DNA from: CAZYFH01 sp965197395
GTDB taxonomy: Bacteria > Acidobacteriota > Vicinamibacteria > Vicinamibacterales > UBA8438
Assembly: GCA_965197395.1 (NCBI GenBank)
Contig: OZ240205.1
Span: 62,001 to 126,000 of the forward strand
Direction: 5' to 3'
Length of the DNA: 64,000 nt
Part shown: one piece after another, positions 15,995 through 24,417 of the stretch
Layout: each line of letters starts with the position of its first letter
Numbering within the stretch: the first letter of the stretch is position 1
The notes under the pieces: generated by a model
Database searches by the model: none
What the model was told of the DNA's origin: nothing
What the model saw: the letters and a program-made list of their open reading frames with translations, nothing else
Translations under genes and position numbers: made by a program

Positions 15995-16858
15995 TCACCC
16001 CGCCTGCTGGCGTGCCCCCACGGACGATGCGTCGGGCGTCTGGCCGGGTCGACGCGCTGCTGCGTGCCGGTGAAGCTCGCGCCTCAATTGGTCACCGTCC
16101 ATCGTCAACGTCACCTCGATCGCCGACGCGCGTGCCGTGGCCGTCGCGCCCGCCGCTGGGGCAGGCGGGGTGTCGGCCGCGGCGCCCGTCGTCGGGTCCC
16201 CCCCCGCCGCTGCACGTGCCAGGCGCGCGACCCAGGCGAGGCGGCGGCGCAGTTCGGCGTCTGAGAGGTCGGCCTGGGGATGGTGGCGCAGATTCCCCAG
16301 CCGCCGGCCGCGCCGCTGGGCGTCGAGTTTGCGCGTGATCACGGCCTTGCGGTGATCGGTCCACCAGAGAAAATGCAGCCGCAAGTCGCCCCCCGCCAGT
16401 CGCTGGACTACATACGGCGTGGCGCGCGCCGCGTGCGCGGGGGTGCGGGGCCAGTAGGTGAGGGTGTATCGGACGTGTCGCCGAATCTGCGTCCACGCGC
16501 TCAGGTACTCGTGCCAGTGATCCGCACGGTCCAGCAGGTCCAGCAGAAACAGATAGAGATGCGTCTCGTTGCGTTCGAATTCTGCGGCGCTCAGCACGTC
16601 GCGGTGCGCGTGGGTAAACTCCAGCAGCCGGAGCCCGGCCTCCAGCCCCTGCCCGTAGGACCGCGTGATCACCATGGCCTTCTCAACGAAGTACCAGCGC
16701 GGCGTCGCCATGATGGTGCGATATCCGGATAGGGTCAGCCGGCCGGCCAACGCGGTGCTGACCTGCGTCAGAAGCTCGCGGGGCTTGTTGTCCGCTCTAC
16801 CGCGGATGGTCTTGGCCTGATCAGGCGGGGCGGGGCCGTCGCGTTTCGTCGCTTTCAT
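15995..16858 (-). CDS. Unknown protein of the phage-derived block
   Basis: 287 residues. A basic N-terminus is followed by a helix-rich, aromatic and arginine-rich central part (TPRWYFVEKAMVITRSYGQG, HVRYTLTYWPRTPAHAARAT, LRLHFLWWTDHRKAVITRKL) and an Ala/Pro-rich low-complexity linker. I do not recognise the family. It precedes the 188-residue gene by 74 bp on the same strand. The strongly conserved-looking Trp/Arg/His content would fit a nucleic-acid-binding or replication-type role, but that is only a guess. Confidence 0.55.
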   Translation of the reverse strand: MKATKRDGPAPPDQAKTIRGRADNKPRELLTQVSTALAGRLTLSGYRTIMATPRWYFVEKAMVITRSYGQGLEAGLRLLEFTHAHRDVLSAAEFERNETHLYLFLLDLLDRADHWHEYLSAWTQIRRHVRYTLTYWPRTPAHAARATPYVVQRLAGGDLRLHFLWWTDHRKAVITRKLDAQRRGRRLGNLRHHPQADLSDAELRRRLAWVARLARAAAGGDPTTGAAADTPPAPAAGATATARASAIEVTLTMDGDQLRRELHRHAAARRPGQTPDASSVGARQQAG

Positions 16859-16992
16859 GACGCACCCCGTCAGGCAAACCTCGAGCCCGGAGCTGGAAAT
16901 CCTTCTAATTGCTGGAACAACCGGACGACGTCAGGCGGGGGAGCGAGGCACAGAGTTCGAAATGAGTCCAAGAAGGGGAGCCAATTTTTCGG

Positions 16993-17154
16993 CTATATCC
17001 GAGTTTCCCAAATAGCGTAAGCACCTGATATCCCAGTCTTTCCGGGGTAAATCGAGCGTTCGGCGTGTACAGGTCGACGGTGTTGACGCGAACATAGTTG
17101 TTCGCCGGTCGACTGCAGTCCGAGGACGCAGCGGTCCAGTTCGACATCACGCAT
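16993..17154 (-). CDS. Possible 53-residue protein
   Basis: An ATG at 17154 follows GGGAGGGGGCCC, a plausible ribosome-binding site, and opens a 53-codon frame (MRDVELDRCVLGLQSTGEQL). It lies in the gap between the recombinase and the 287-residue gene. An alternative overlapping frame starts at 17147. There is no family resemblance, and the sequence here is partly repeated at 17337-17366, so coding is uncertain. Confidence 0.25.
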   Translation of the reverse strand: MRDVELDRCVLGLQSTGEQLCSRQHRRPVHAERSIYPGKTGISGAYAIWETRI

Positions 17155-17294
17155 GGGCCCCCTCCCTGGGAGCCATCTTGTCGCGCACGGACGGGCCCTG
17201 TGGAAGCTGACGGCGCCGTGGACGCACAGAACGCGCCCACCGTGCCTTGGAAAACGCTGTGCGTTTTCCACGAGCTCCCACAGGGCCTTTCCAA

Positions 17295-18767
17295 TCAAAT
17301 CACCCACGAAAAACCCCGAAAGGCCCCAAAATGGCGTTGGGAAACCCGGATAGACCCAATTTTTCGAACGGCCTCGCCACCGCCTTCGCCGCCATCGCTT
17401 TTCCGCTCCGCCGTCGCCGCAATCGCCAGCAGGTCAAAGGGTTGGCGGAATTCTGCCTGTAGCGTGCGGTCTTTCCAGCTGCAGTTCGAAAGCAGGAAAT
17501 CGAGGAGGCGCCGTTTCTCGCGCGGTGGCTGCGTTTCGAACCGGTCCGCGGCGCGGCGGGCGAGATCCAGGAGCCGCGGCCCGTCCGCCAGGTAGTGGTG
17601 ACCGCTCGTGCGGTGTTCATCGAGGGCGACGCGCACACGATCCAGCCCCTGCCGCCACTCGTCGGCCTTGCGGTCGAAGAACGCGGCCGTCACGCGCCCG
17701 TCGAGCGTGTCCACATACATCGCCTCGAGCCGGCGCTCGAGCGTCGCCTGCTCGGCCTCCAGGCGCCGCCGCGCCGCCGCGGCCGCCGCCTGCGTGCCGG
17801 CCTGGGTCCGTCGCACGGCCTCGGCGACCCAATCCATGATGTCGTTGTTGAACGACAAGGTTCGGAGCAGGTCGGTGAAGACCGCTGCCAAGTGCTCCTC
17901 GCGCACATAGCGTTTGGGACACCGGCCGCGGTGGCCGCTGCAGCGGTAATACACATAGCGACCCTTGTGAATCTCGCCGACCAGCGCGCACCGGCAATGG
18001 CCACATCGGATGAGGCGCGAAAACGCGAAGTCGTGCTTGCTGCGGCGCGTCCGGGCTCGACCGTTCCCGTGCAAGCGGTCCTGCACGCGGTGCCAGAGGT
18101 CCAGACTCACCAGCGGCGTGTGGGTCCCGCGGTACCGGGTGCCGGCCCATTCGAACGCCCCCGTATACGTCAGCGTCTGCAGCATGTGGTGGATCGTCGC
18201 CTTGGCGAGCCGCCGCCCGTTCCGTGACCGGAGCCCCTCAGCGTTGGCGAGGGCCGTCAACGCCGTCAGCGAGTAGCGCCCGGTGGCGTAGGCTTCGAAC
18301 AGGCGGGTGACGAGGGGGGCGCGGTCTGGGTCGGGTTCGATGACGCGCCGGCCGTCTGGCCCAGTGACGTTGCGATAGCCCAGCGGCGCACAGGACGGCC
18401 AGAGCCCCTGCGCGGCTTTTTGCTGCTGGCCTTTGCGGGTTTCCTCCGACAGATTGTCGATGAAGTTCTTAGCCATCAAGACCTTGAGACCGTGGACGAA
18501 CTTCTCGGACGAGCGTGGCCGCGGCGAGTAGACGACATTCTCCTTGATGAAGTGGATCTCCACGCCGAGCTCGTCCAGCGTGACCCAATCACGCGCGTTG
18601 CGGTACAGGCGATCCGTCTTCTCCACCACATCGATGGTGGACGTGCCGCTGATGGCGTCCTTGCTGCAGGCGTTGCCGAACCGCGCGGCTCTGCTGGCGG
18701 TCGGCGACGTGGACCAGCTGCCGTCGGTGGGACCAGGGCAGAAGCCTACGCGTACGTGGCCGCGCAC
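17295..18767 (-). pseudogene. Large serine recombinase with damaged N-terminal catalytic domain
   Basis: The 490-residue frame contains the late part of the resolvase domain (DVVEKTDRLYRNARDWVTLD), the recombinase domain (LYRN through NAEGLRSRNGRRLAKATIHH), a zinc ribbon (CGHCRCALVGE then YYRCSGHRGRCPKRYVRE) and a coiled coil. The N-terminal strand with the catalytic serine (YxRVSxxxQ) is not in this frame; a matching beta strand (TCAATYA) appears in another frame just upstream, ending at a stop. About 60 catalytic-domain residues are therefore missing or shifted. Such enzymes integrate phages and ICEs; this copy is likely inactive. Confidence 0.68.
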
Positions 18768-18917
18768 GTTGAAGCTACTAGCCGGCTAGTAGATGTTGTG
18801 GCCTTTGCCTTTTGACAACCGACGAGCTCACGGAGGAGCGTGCCGTCCATCGCCACGGCCACGTCGTGGTGATCGCTTCGTCGTCTGTCCATTGGCCGTC
18901 CATTGGCCGTTCCCTTC

Positions 18918-20327
18918 CTACGCCATCCACCCGAGCGCCGAGTGCCGGGTCCGCGGCCGCGCCTCGAACGGGCGCCGTCTCCGCTCGCGCTTCTTCTTGG
19001 GCGGCTTGTGGCGCACCGCCAGCATCCGAAACGCATCCGCCCCATGGGACGCCCACGAATGCTCCGGCCGCTCCGTGAACGCCTGCACCCGCTCGTTGTA
19101 GACCTTGCGATAGAACGTCAGCGCCTCGAGCCCCACGCGGCACTTCGCCTCGTCGATCCAACAGCGCGGCAACAGCAACCGCACCGCGTGAATGCCGTCG
19201 TTGAGCCCGATGTTCGGCACAATCTGAAACGCGATGCCGTGGTTCTTCGCCGTCTCCAGCCGGCTCTTCCCCGTCCCGAGCTCCCGCACCTGGATGTCGT
19301 GCGGTGCCCAGTGCTGGCCGTAGACGTAGCCCTTGTCTCTGAGCACTTGCACGTAGTGCGGTAACCCCTCGCCGCTGTGCTCGTAGTAGTCGATCACCCG
19401 CACCTCGCCGGTGCGCAGCGACTGGCTGAACCAGATGGCCGTGGCGTCCCCGATGCCCAAGTCCCAGTCGGTGTCGACGGGCAAGGCGGGGTCATGAGGT
19501 ACCCGCGTGATGCGTCCGTCGGTGCGGGCCGCGGCGAGTTGCGCCGTGTAGTAGGCGCCCCGGATGGCGGCGTCCGTCGAGAGGAACCACTCCTGGTCGA
19601 ACTCCTCCTGGGTCATCAGGCTCTTGGCGATCAGCGCCCGGTCGTCCTCCATCGCCTGGCTGAGCATCAGCGTCGCGGCGTCGTGTTCCGTGGCGAGGGA
19701 CTCGTCGATGTCCTGCCAGACCGTGAACGCCGCCGGGTCGTCCTTCAGCGCCTCGTGCGTGCGATAGAGCTGGTTCCGGCCCTTGATGGTCCCAGCGAAG
19801 ATGCCGTAGCCCAGATGGTCGGCCAGGGCCTTCGAGATGACCTCCGAGAAGACGTTGGGCGGGTGCATCCCGTACTCGTCGAACGAAACGCCGGAGAATG
19901 CGGGGCCGCGCAGCCGGTCGGGCTTGTCTGCCCCGAAGAGCTGCAGCTTGCTCCCGTTCGGGTAGTCGATCCGCAGCTCCGCCTCGTTGAACCGGACGCC
20001 GGGGATGGGCTGCGCGAAGTACTTCGCCATATCCCACGTGGTGAGCTTGGCCTGGCGGTACGTCGGCAGGACGTGCGCATAGAACCGGCCCCGCAGGAGC
20101 TCCGTCAGCTGCGCGTCGGTGACGTCGGGCTTCAGGTGGCGGAGGCGCTTGCGCTCCCAGCCATCGTCGGTGGCGGCGCGCTGGTGGTGGTTGATGATGG
20201 CGGTCGTCTTCCCGGCTCGACGATGCAGGACCAGGCACGACCAGCGCGCCAGCGCGGCGTGAAACCGCTGCGCCCACTGGCGGGGCTTGTACGGGATGCG
20301 CACGCGCGTGCTGATGGCAACTCCCAT
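18918..20327 (-). CDS. Terminase large subunit (TerL)
   Basis: 469 residues. Walker A-like LHRRAGKTTAI (34-44) and Walker B FSGVSFDEYG form the packaging ATPase; VDTDWDLGIGDATAIWFSQ carries the first acidic residue of the RNase H-like nuclease domain, and the C-terminus has SHGADAFRMLAVRHK, typical of PBSX-type TerL. It packages phage DNA into procapsids. The ATG at 20325-20327 has no strong Shine-Dalgarno. It is complete in length, unlike the second ATPase at 14866-15379, but no portal or capsid gene lies nearby. Confidence 0.82.
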   Translation of the reverse strand: MGVAISTRVRIPYKPRQWAQRFHAALARWSCLVLHRRAGKTTAIINHHQRAATDDGWERKRLRHLKPDVTDAQLTELLRGRFYAHVLPTYRQAKLTTWDMAKYFAQPIPGVRFNEAELRIDYPNGSKLQLFGADKPDRLRGPAFSGVSFDEYGMHPPNVFSEVISKALADHLGYGIFAGTIKGRNQLYRTHEALKDDPAAFTVWQDIDESLATEHDAATLMLSQAMEDDRALIAKSLMTQEEFDQEWFLSTDAAIRGAYYTAQLAAARTDGRITRVPHDPALPVDTDWDLGIGDATAIWFSQSLRTGEVRVIDYYEHSGEGLPHYVQVLRDKGYVYGQHWAPHDIQVRELGTGKSRLETAKNHGIAFQIVPNIGLNDGIHAVRLLLPRCWIDEAKCRVGLEALTFYRKVYNERVQAFTERPEHSWASHGADAFRMLAVRHKPPKKKRERRRRPFEARPRTRHSALGWMA

Positions 20328-20344
20328 GACAGGGTGATGCCCCC

Positions 20345-20818
20345 GGCGTGCTCGACCTATGGCGGCTCCACCGGTCCGAGGCGGAACTCGACCTGACCCC
20401 GCTGCCGCACTGTCTGCGGGTCGCCGACGACGGCCTGGTGTACGTCTGCGACCGGCGGGCGGATCGCCTCCAGGTGTTCGACCGGATGGGCACGTTCATC
20501 CGCAACATCGACGTTGGGTGGCGACCCGTAAGCTCCCCCGAGGGCCGCCCGAGTGACTCGCGTGGAACCGCGGTTGTGCTCGCGTTTTTGCGCGACCCGG
20601 ATCAACGACTCCTGTTCGTCGTGAACCAGAACAGCGTGATGGTCGATGTGGTGGACCGCCGGACCGGGCAACGCCTGTCGAGCTTCGGTGGCGGACCCGG
20701 GCGGTATCCGGGGCAGTTCACGCTACCTCATGGCATCGCTATCGATTCGGGCGGCAACGTCTACGTGGCCGAGCAGGAAGGTCGCCGCATCCAGAAGTTC
20801 ATAGTCGTCGACCCGTGA
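20345..20818 (+). pseudogene. NHL-repeat protein, 5-prime truncated
   Basis: The open frame (first possible start GTG 20348) begins abruptly after the phage block with VLDLWRLHRSEAELDL and continues into NHL blades: HCLRVADDGLVYVCDRRADR, QVFDRMGTFIRNIDV and LPHGIAIDSGGNVYVAEQEG, ending at RIQKFIVVDP. No signal peptide or earlier blades are present, so this is the C-terminal half of an exported six-bladed propeller. The truncation point coincides with the right edge of the phage-derived block. Confidence 0.7.
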
Positions 20819-20857
20819 TCCCGGCGCTCACCTCTGCTGGCGCCGAGCTTACGTAGC

Positions 20858-20875
20858 GCGGGCCTTCAGGCCCGC
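20858..20875. terminator. GC hairpin after the NHL fragment
   Basis: GCGGGCC-TTCA-GGCCCGC gives a 7-bp perfect stem. It could terminate transcription of the NHL fragment or be a small dispersed palindromic repeat, since no T-tract follows. Confidence 0.4.
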
Positions 20876-20955
20876 ATAGGGCCGCGCCAGCTCGGTGACC
20901 CGCTGAGGCGCGGGATCCATAGACCGACCCGTCACCTCCGTGCGACCCGGTCGCG

Positions 20956-20961
20956 TATAAT
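20956..20961 (+). promoter_or_regulatory. Candidate -10 box for the ankyrin gene
   Basis: A consensus TATAAT sits 51 bp upstream of the ankyrin-gene start in a CGCG context. No convincing -35 is seen at 16-18 bp. Confidence 0.35.
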
Positions 20962-21012
20962 GCAATCTGTTCTGTCGGGGACACGCTGATTCGGTCTCTG
21001 GAGACCATCCAC

Positions 21013-22542
21013 ATGATCCACATGAGCCTCATGCACCTGCGCGGACAGCGGTTGACGCCGACGCTCCTTCTGTCCTGGACCCTGCCCGTCCTGCTTGCAA
21101 CCAGCCTCGCCGCCGCCGGCGCCGACCATCGCCTCGTCGACGCGGTCGAGGACGGAGACGACGACACCGCGCGTACCCTCGTTCAGGAGGGCGTCGCGGT
21201 GAACGAGGCGCAGCCCGACGGCACGACGGCGCTTCACTGGGCCGTCCACCGGGACCACGCCGACCTCACAACGCTCCTCCTGGAGGCTGGCGCGAACCCG
21301 AACGCGACGAACCGTTACGGGGTCAGCCCCCTCTCGGTGGCGTCCACCAACGGCAACGTCGCCATCGTGACAGCGCTGCTCGATGCAGGCGCAAACCCGA
21401 ACGCCGCGACGCCGTATGGTCAGACACCGCTGATGACCGCGGCGCGAGCCGGCGACGCGGACGTCGTCACGCGACTCCTCGCCGCCGGGGCGAACCCGAA
21501 TGCGCGGGAGAGCGTCCGCCGGCAGACGGCCCTCATGTGGGCGGCGGCGGGAATGAACGCCGCTGCGGCCCGGATGCTCATCGAAGGCGGCGCCGACGTT
21601 GCCGCGCGCTCGGAAGCCGGCATGACTCCGCTGGTGTTTGCGGCCCGGGAAGGCGACCTCGCCACGGTGCAGGCGTTGCTCACGGGCGGTGCAAACATCA
21701 ACGAAGCCGCGGAGGACGCCATCCCACGTGGGCCGCGGGATCCGAAAGTAGGTGACGGACCGGCGCCGCCCCGGCTCGGGTCGAGCGCGCTCGCCACCGC
21801 CATCCGCAACGCCCACTACGAACTGGCCGCCTGGCTCGTCGAGCAGGGCGCGGACCCCAACCTCGACGGCCCGCGGGGCACGGCGTTGCACGGGCTGGTC
21901 CGCGCCCGCAACTGCGAGCTCACGGCCATGCCCTGCCCGACGCCCACCGGTGCGTTGGACACCCTGAGTCTGGCCAAGGTGCTGCTCGCTCATGGCGCCG
22001 ACGTCAACGCGCGCATGACGGCGCGGCCGCCCACAAAGGGCACGTACGACGGCAACGGCATGAGCCTCGTCGGCGCGACGCCGTTCTTCCTGGCAGTCAA
22101 GGCCGCGGATATCACGCTGATGCGCCTGTTCCTCGAGCACGGGGCCGACCAGACGCTCGGGAACAGCGACGACACGCCGCCGCTCTTCGTCGCCGCGGGT
22201 TTGGGCTTCATCGAAGGACAGGTCCATGCGACTGAGGACGAGGCGCTGGAGGCGGTCGAGATCCTGGTGGGGCTGGGGGAGGACGTCACGGCCACCAACG
22301 CCCGAGACGAGACCGCGCTCCACGGCGCGGCGTACCGAGGCGCGAACAGCATCGTCCGCTATCTCGTCGACCGCGGGGCCGATCTGTGGGCCAAGGACGA
22401 CAAAGATCTGCTGCCGGTGACCATCGCCGACGGCTTTCGACGGGGAACCGGCTTCCGCGCTCACGACGAGACCGCGGCGCTCCTGCGCGAGCTGATGGGC
22501 CCCGACGCGCCGGAACGGAATACCGATCAGGGCGCGCGCTAG
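21013..22542 (+). CDS. Exported ankyrin-repeat protein
   Basis: 509 residues; GGAGA eight bases before ATG 21013 supports this start. A signal peptide (residues about 10-36, LTPTLLLSWTLPVLLATSLA) leads into ankyrin repeats with the TALHWAVHRDHADLTTLLLE and GANPNATNRYG pattern, at least eight units to the C-terminus, interrupted by a loop around TGALDTLSLAKVLLAHG. Ankyrin arrays mediate protein-protein contacts; exported versions are frequent in Acidobacteria. It has no enzymatic domain and no obvious operon partner. Confidence 0.88.
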   Translation: MIHMSLMHLRGQRLTPTLLLSWTLPVLLATSLAAAGADHRLVDAVEDGDDDTARTLVQEGVAVNEAQPDGTTALHWAVHRDHADLTTLLLEAGANPNATNRYGVSPLSVASTNGNVAIVTALLDAGANPNAATPYGQTPLMTAARAGDADVVTRLLAAGANPNARESVRRQTALMWAAAGMNAAAARMLIEGGADVAARSEAGMTPLVFAAREGDLATVQALLTGGANINEAAEDAIPRGPRDPKVGDGPAPPRLGSSALATAIRNAHYELAAWLVEQGADPNLDGPRGTALHGLVRARNCELTAMPCPTPTGALDTLSLAKVLLAHGADVNARMTARPPTKGTYDGNGMSLVGATPFFLAVKAADITLMRLFLEHGADQTLGNSDDTPPLFVAAGLGFIEGQVHATEDEALEAVEILVGLGEDVTATNARDETALHGAAYRGANSIVRYLVDRGADLWAKDDKDLLPVTIADGFRRGTGFRAHDETAALLRELMGPDAPERNTDQGAR

Positions 22543-22591
22543 AGGTAACGGGCGGCCGGGCGTGCATCGCGTTTTACCGTCGCTTGGGCCG

Positions 22592-23083
22592 CTATATGTC
22601 TCGGTGCACCGCGGCCGCCGCTTCGAGCACCGGCAGGAGCAGGCGGTCCTTGTCGCCGTTCGCGGCTTTCTTACTGACGATGATCCGCTCCAGTGACAGG
22701 ACTCTGACCTTCGCACCACCGATCGCAACCTCCAGCGACATAGCGAACTCCTCGTCGAAGTCCTCGAGTCCGTCCATCGTGACGACGACATCGAACAGCG
22801 CCACGCTTCGCCCCGCCAGCATCGGCGGCGTGGAGGCGGTCGGCGCCAGGTAGACACCGCCCACGCGATCAAGTGCTGTTTTCAGCTTGGGGTCAGCGAG
22901 GTCTTTGAACCAGAGGTCGATGTCTTGCGTGACGGCCGGTGCACCCTGCAGCGCTGCCGCCGACAGACCGACGATCATGAACTCGACCCGAAGCCGCAGC
23001 AGCGCGCGCAGGAACGCCAGCTCCGGGCCGACCTTTCGCGAGGGGTCGACGGGAGCAGACCGAATCGCGCAGGACCTTGCCAC
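22592..23083 (-). CDS. Nucleotidyltransferase-fold protein (AbiEii/DUF6036-like)
   Basis: 163 residues with a GTG start and no strong Shine-Dalgarno; later starts are possible. The segment FMIVGLSAAALQGAPAVTQD followed by IDLWF matches the glycine-serine and DxD-like metal motif of minimal nucleotidyltransferase-fold proteins, which often act as toxins or antitoxins in AbiE-like or HEPN/MNT pairs. VRVLSLERIIVSKKAANGDK and the acidic ending fit DUF6036-like members. No HEPN partner is adjacent; the neighbour is an NHL protein on the same strand. The biological role is not determined. Confidence 0.6.
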   Translation of the reverse strand: MARSCAIRSAPVDPSRKVGPELAFLRALLRLRVEFMIVGLSAAALQGAPAVTQDIDLWFKDLADPKLKTALDRVGGVYLAPTASTPPMLAGRSVALFDVVVTMDGLEDFDEEFAMSLEVAIGGAKVRVLSLERIIVSKKAANGDKDRLLLPVLEAAAAVHRDI

Positions 23084-23140
23084 AGCCCGGGCGCGGGAGC
23101 GAGCGAGGCTGGGCGGAGCCTGCCCGGCGTGCGGAGCGGG

Positions 23141-24410
23141 CTAGCTGCCCTCGTCGTCCTCGACCTCGCCGCCCAGCGAGACGATCATCTCTTGCGCGGC
23201 CGCGATCAAGAAATCCGCTTGCGCGTTCGCGAACCGCGTGCCCCGCCGCGCCTCGACGGTGTCGATGAACGCCTCGAGTGTGCGAATGGCCTCGTCGTTG
23301 GCGCTTGGCGGCTCTTCGAGTGGACGGCGCCACCGCGTCCGCGGCGTCGGCCTCGTCGGTTTCAACCTCAGCTTCGTCTTGGGCGGCCGCGCGCGTGGCC
23401 TCGAGCGCCGCGTCGAGGCCGGCCTCCCAATCGACGCTGGCCACACTCCGCAACAACCCGGCAACAAGACCCTCCAGCGACGGCGTGAACTTCTGGATGC
23501 GGTTGTTGCTCTTCTGGTCGGCCACGTAGAGGTTGCCGTCCGCGTCAACGGCCAGGCCCTGCGGGCTGAGGAACTGGGCGCTGCTGGTTCCGGTCGTGCC
23601 CCACGTCGTCAGAAACACCCCTGAGCTGTCGAACTTTTGGACACGATCGTTGAACGTGTCCGCGACGTAGACGTTCCCGGCGGCGTCCGTGGCCACACCC
23701 TGCGGGCTCTGGAACTGGCCCTTGCCCGCACCGGTCGTGCCCCAGGTCGTCACGAACGCCCCGTCAGTTGTGAACTTCTGGATGCGGTCGTTCTGGTCGG
23801 CGACGTAGATATGGCCGCCGGCATCCGCCGCGACACCGTGCGGACTCCTGAACTCGCCCTCGGCACTGCCGCTGGTCCCCCAGCTCGTCACGAAAACGCC
23901 CTCGCCGGTGAACTTTTGAATCCGGTCGTTGAACGTATCAGCGACGTAGAGGTTGCCGGCCGCATCGACCGTCACGCCCTGCGGGCGCTGGAACTCTGCC
24001 TCCCCGCTGCCGCTGCTGCCCCACTTCCGCAGAAAGGCGCCGTCGCCGTCGAATTTCTGGATGCGATCGTTGAAGGTGTCGGCCACGTAGACGTGACCGG
24101 CCGCATCGACCGCCACGCCGGACGGGTACGAGAACTCGCCGTCTCCCGTGGTGCCGTCCGCACCCCACTTCGTCAGGAAGGCACCAGTCCGATCGAATTT
24201 CTGGATGCGGTAGTTGAAGGTGTCGGCAACGTAGAGGTTGCCCTCAGCGTCGACCGCCACGCCCCGGGGATTGAAGAACCGGCCGTCCCCAGTGCAGCAG
24301 GTACCCCACCGGTTGACGAGCCACGGCGTGTCGAGCTGCGCGTACGCCGGCGGACTCCCGCACAGCAGCACGACCGCAGCCGCGCAGGCGGAGCGGGCTC
24401 CGCGAGACAT
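23141..24410 (-). pseudogene. Exported NHL-repeat protein with a C-terminal frameshift
   Basis: The start is MSRGARSACAAAVVLLCGSP with a signal peptide ending AYAQ. Seven NHL blades follow with near-identical phrases (GVAVDAAGHVYVADTFNDRI, QKFDGDGAFLRKWGSSGSGE). After the propeller, an acidic linker DEADAADAVAPSTRRA loses the frame near 23315; a neighbouring frame continues as SANDEAIRTLEAFIDTVEAR to EVEDDEGS and a stop at 23141. A single indel or sequencing error would explain this. Without the shift the product would be about 420 residues. The blade DNA is itself repetitive. Confidence 0.75.
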
Positions 24411-24417
24411 GTTGGTG

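Larger units (their letters stand above)
14866..20345 (-). mobile_element. Phage-derived block (terminase, serine recombinase, unknown genes)
   Basis: All six frames in this block run on the minus strand: TerL-like ATPase (20327-18918), damaged large serine recombinase (18767-17295), a possible small gene, two unknown proteins, and a second terminase-like ATPase domain. Both ends meet truncated chromosomal genes: a sulfatase without its start on the left, and an NHL-repeat gene without its start on the right. No capsid, portal or tail gene is visible. It could be a prophage remnant or a compact mobile unit. Confidence 0.65.

Noticed and set aside
20932..22872. A 646-codon open frame antisense to the ankyrin gene
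   Set aside because: High-GC third-position bias leaves the opposite strand open; the ankyrin frame has a signal peptide, repeats and a ribosome-binding site, the antisense one has only Arg/Gly/Val-rich low-complexity sequence.
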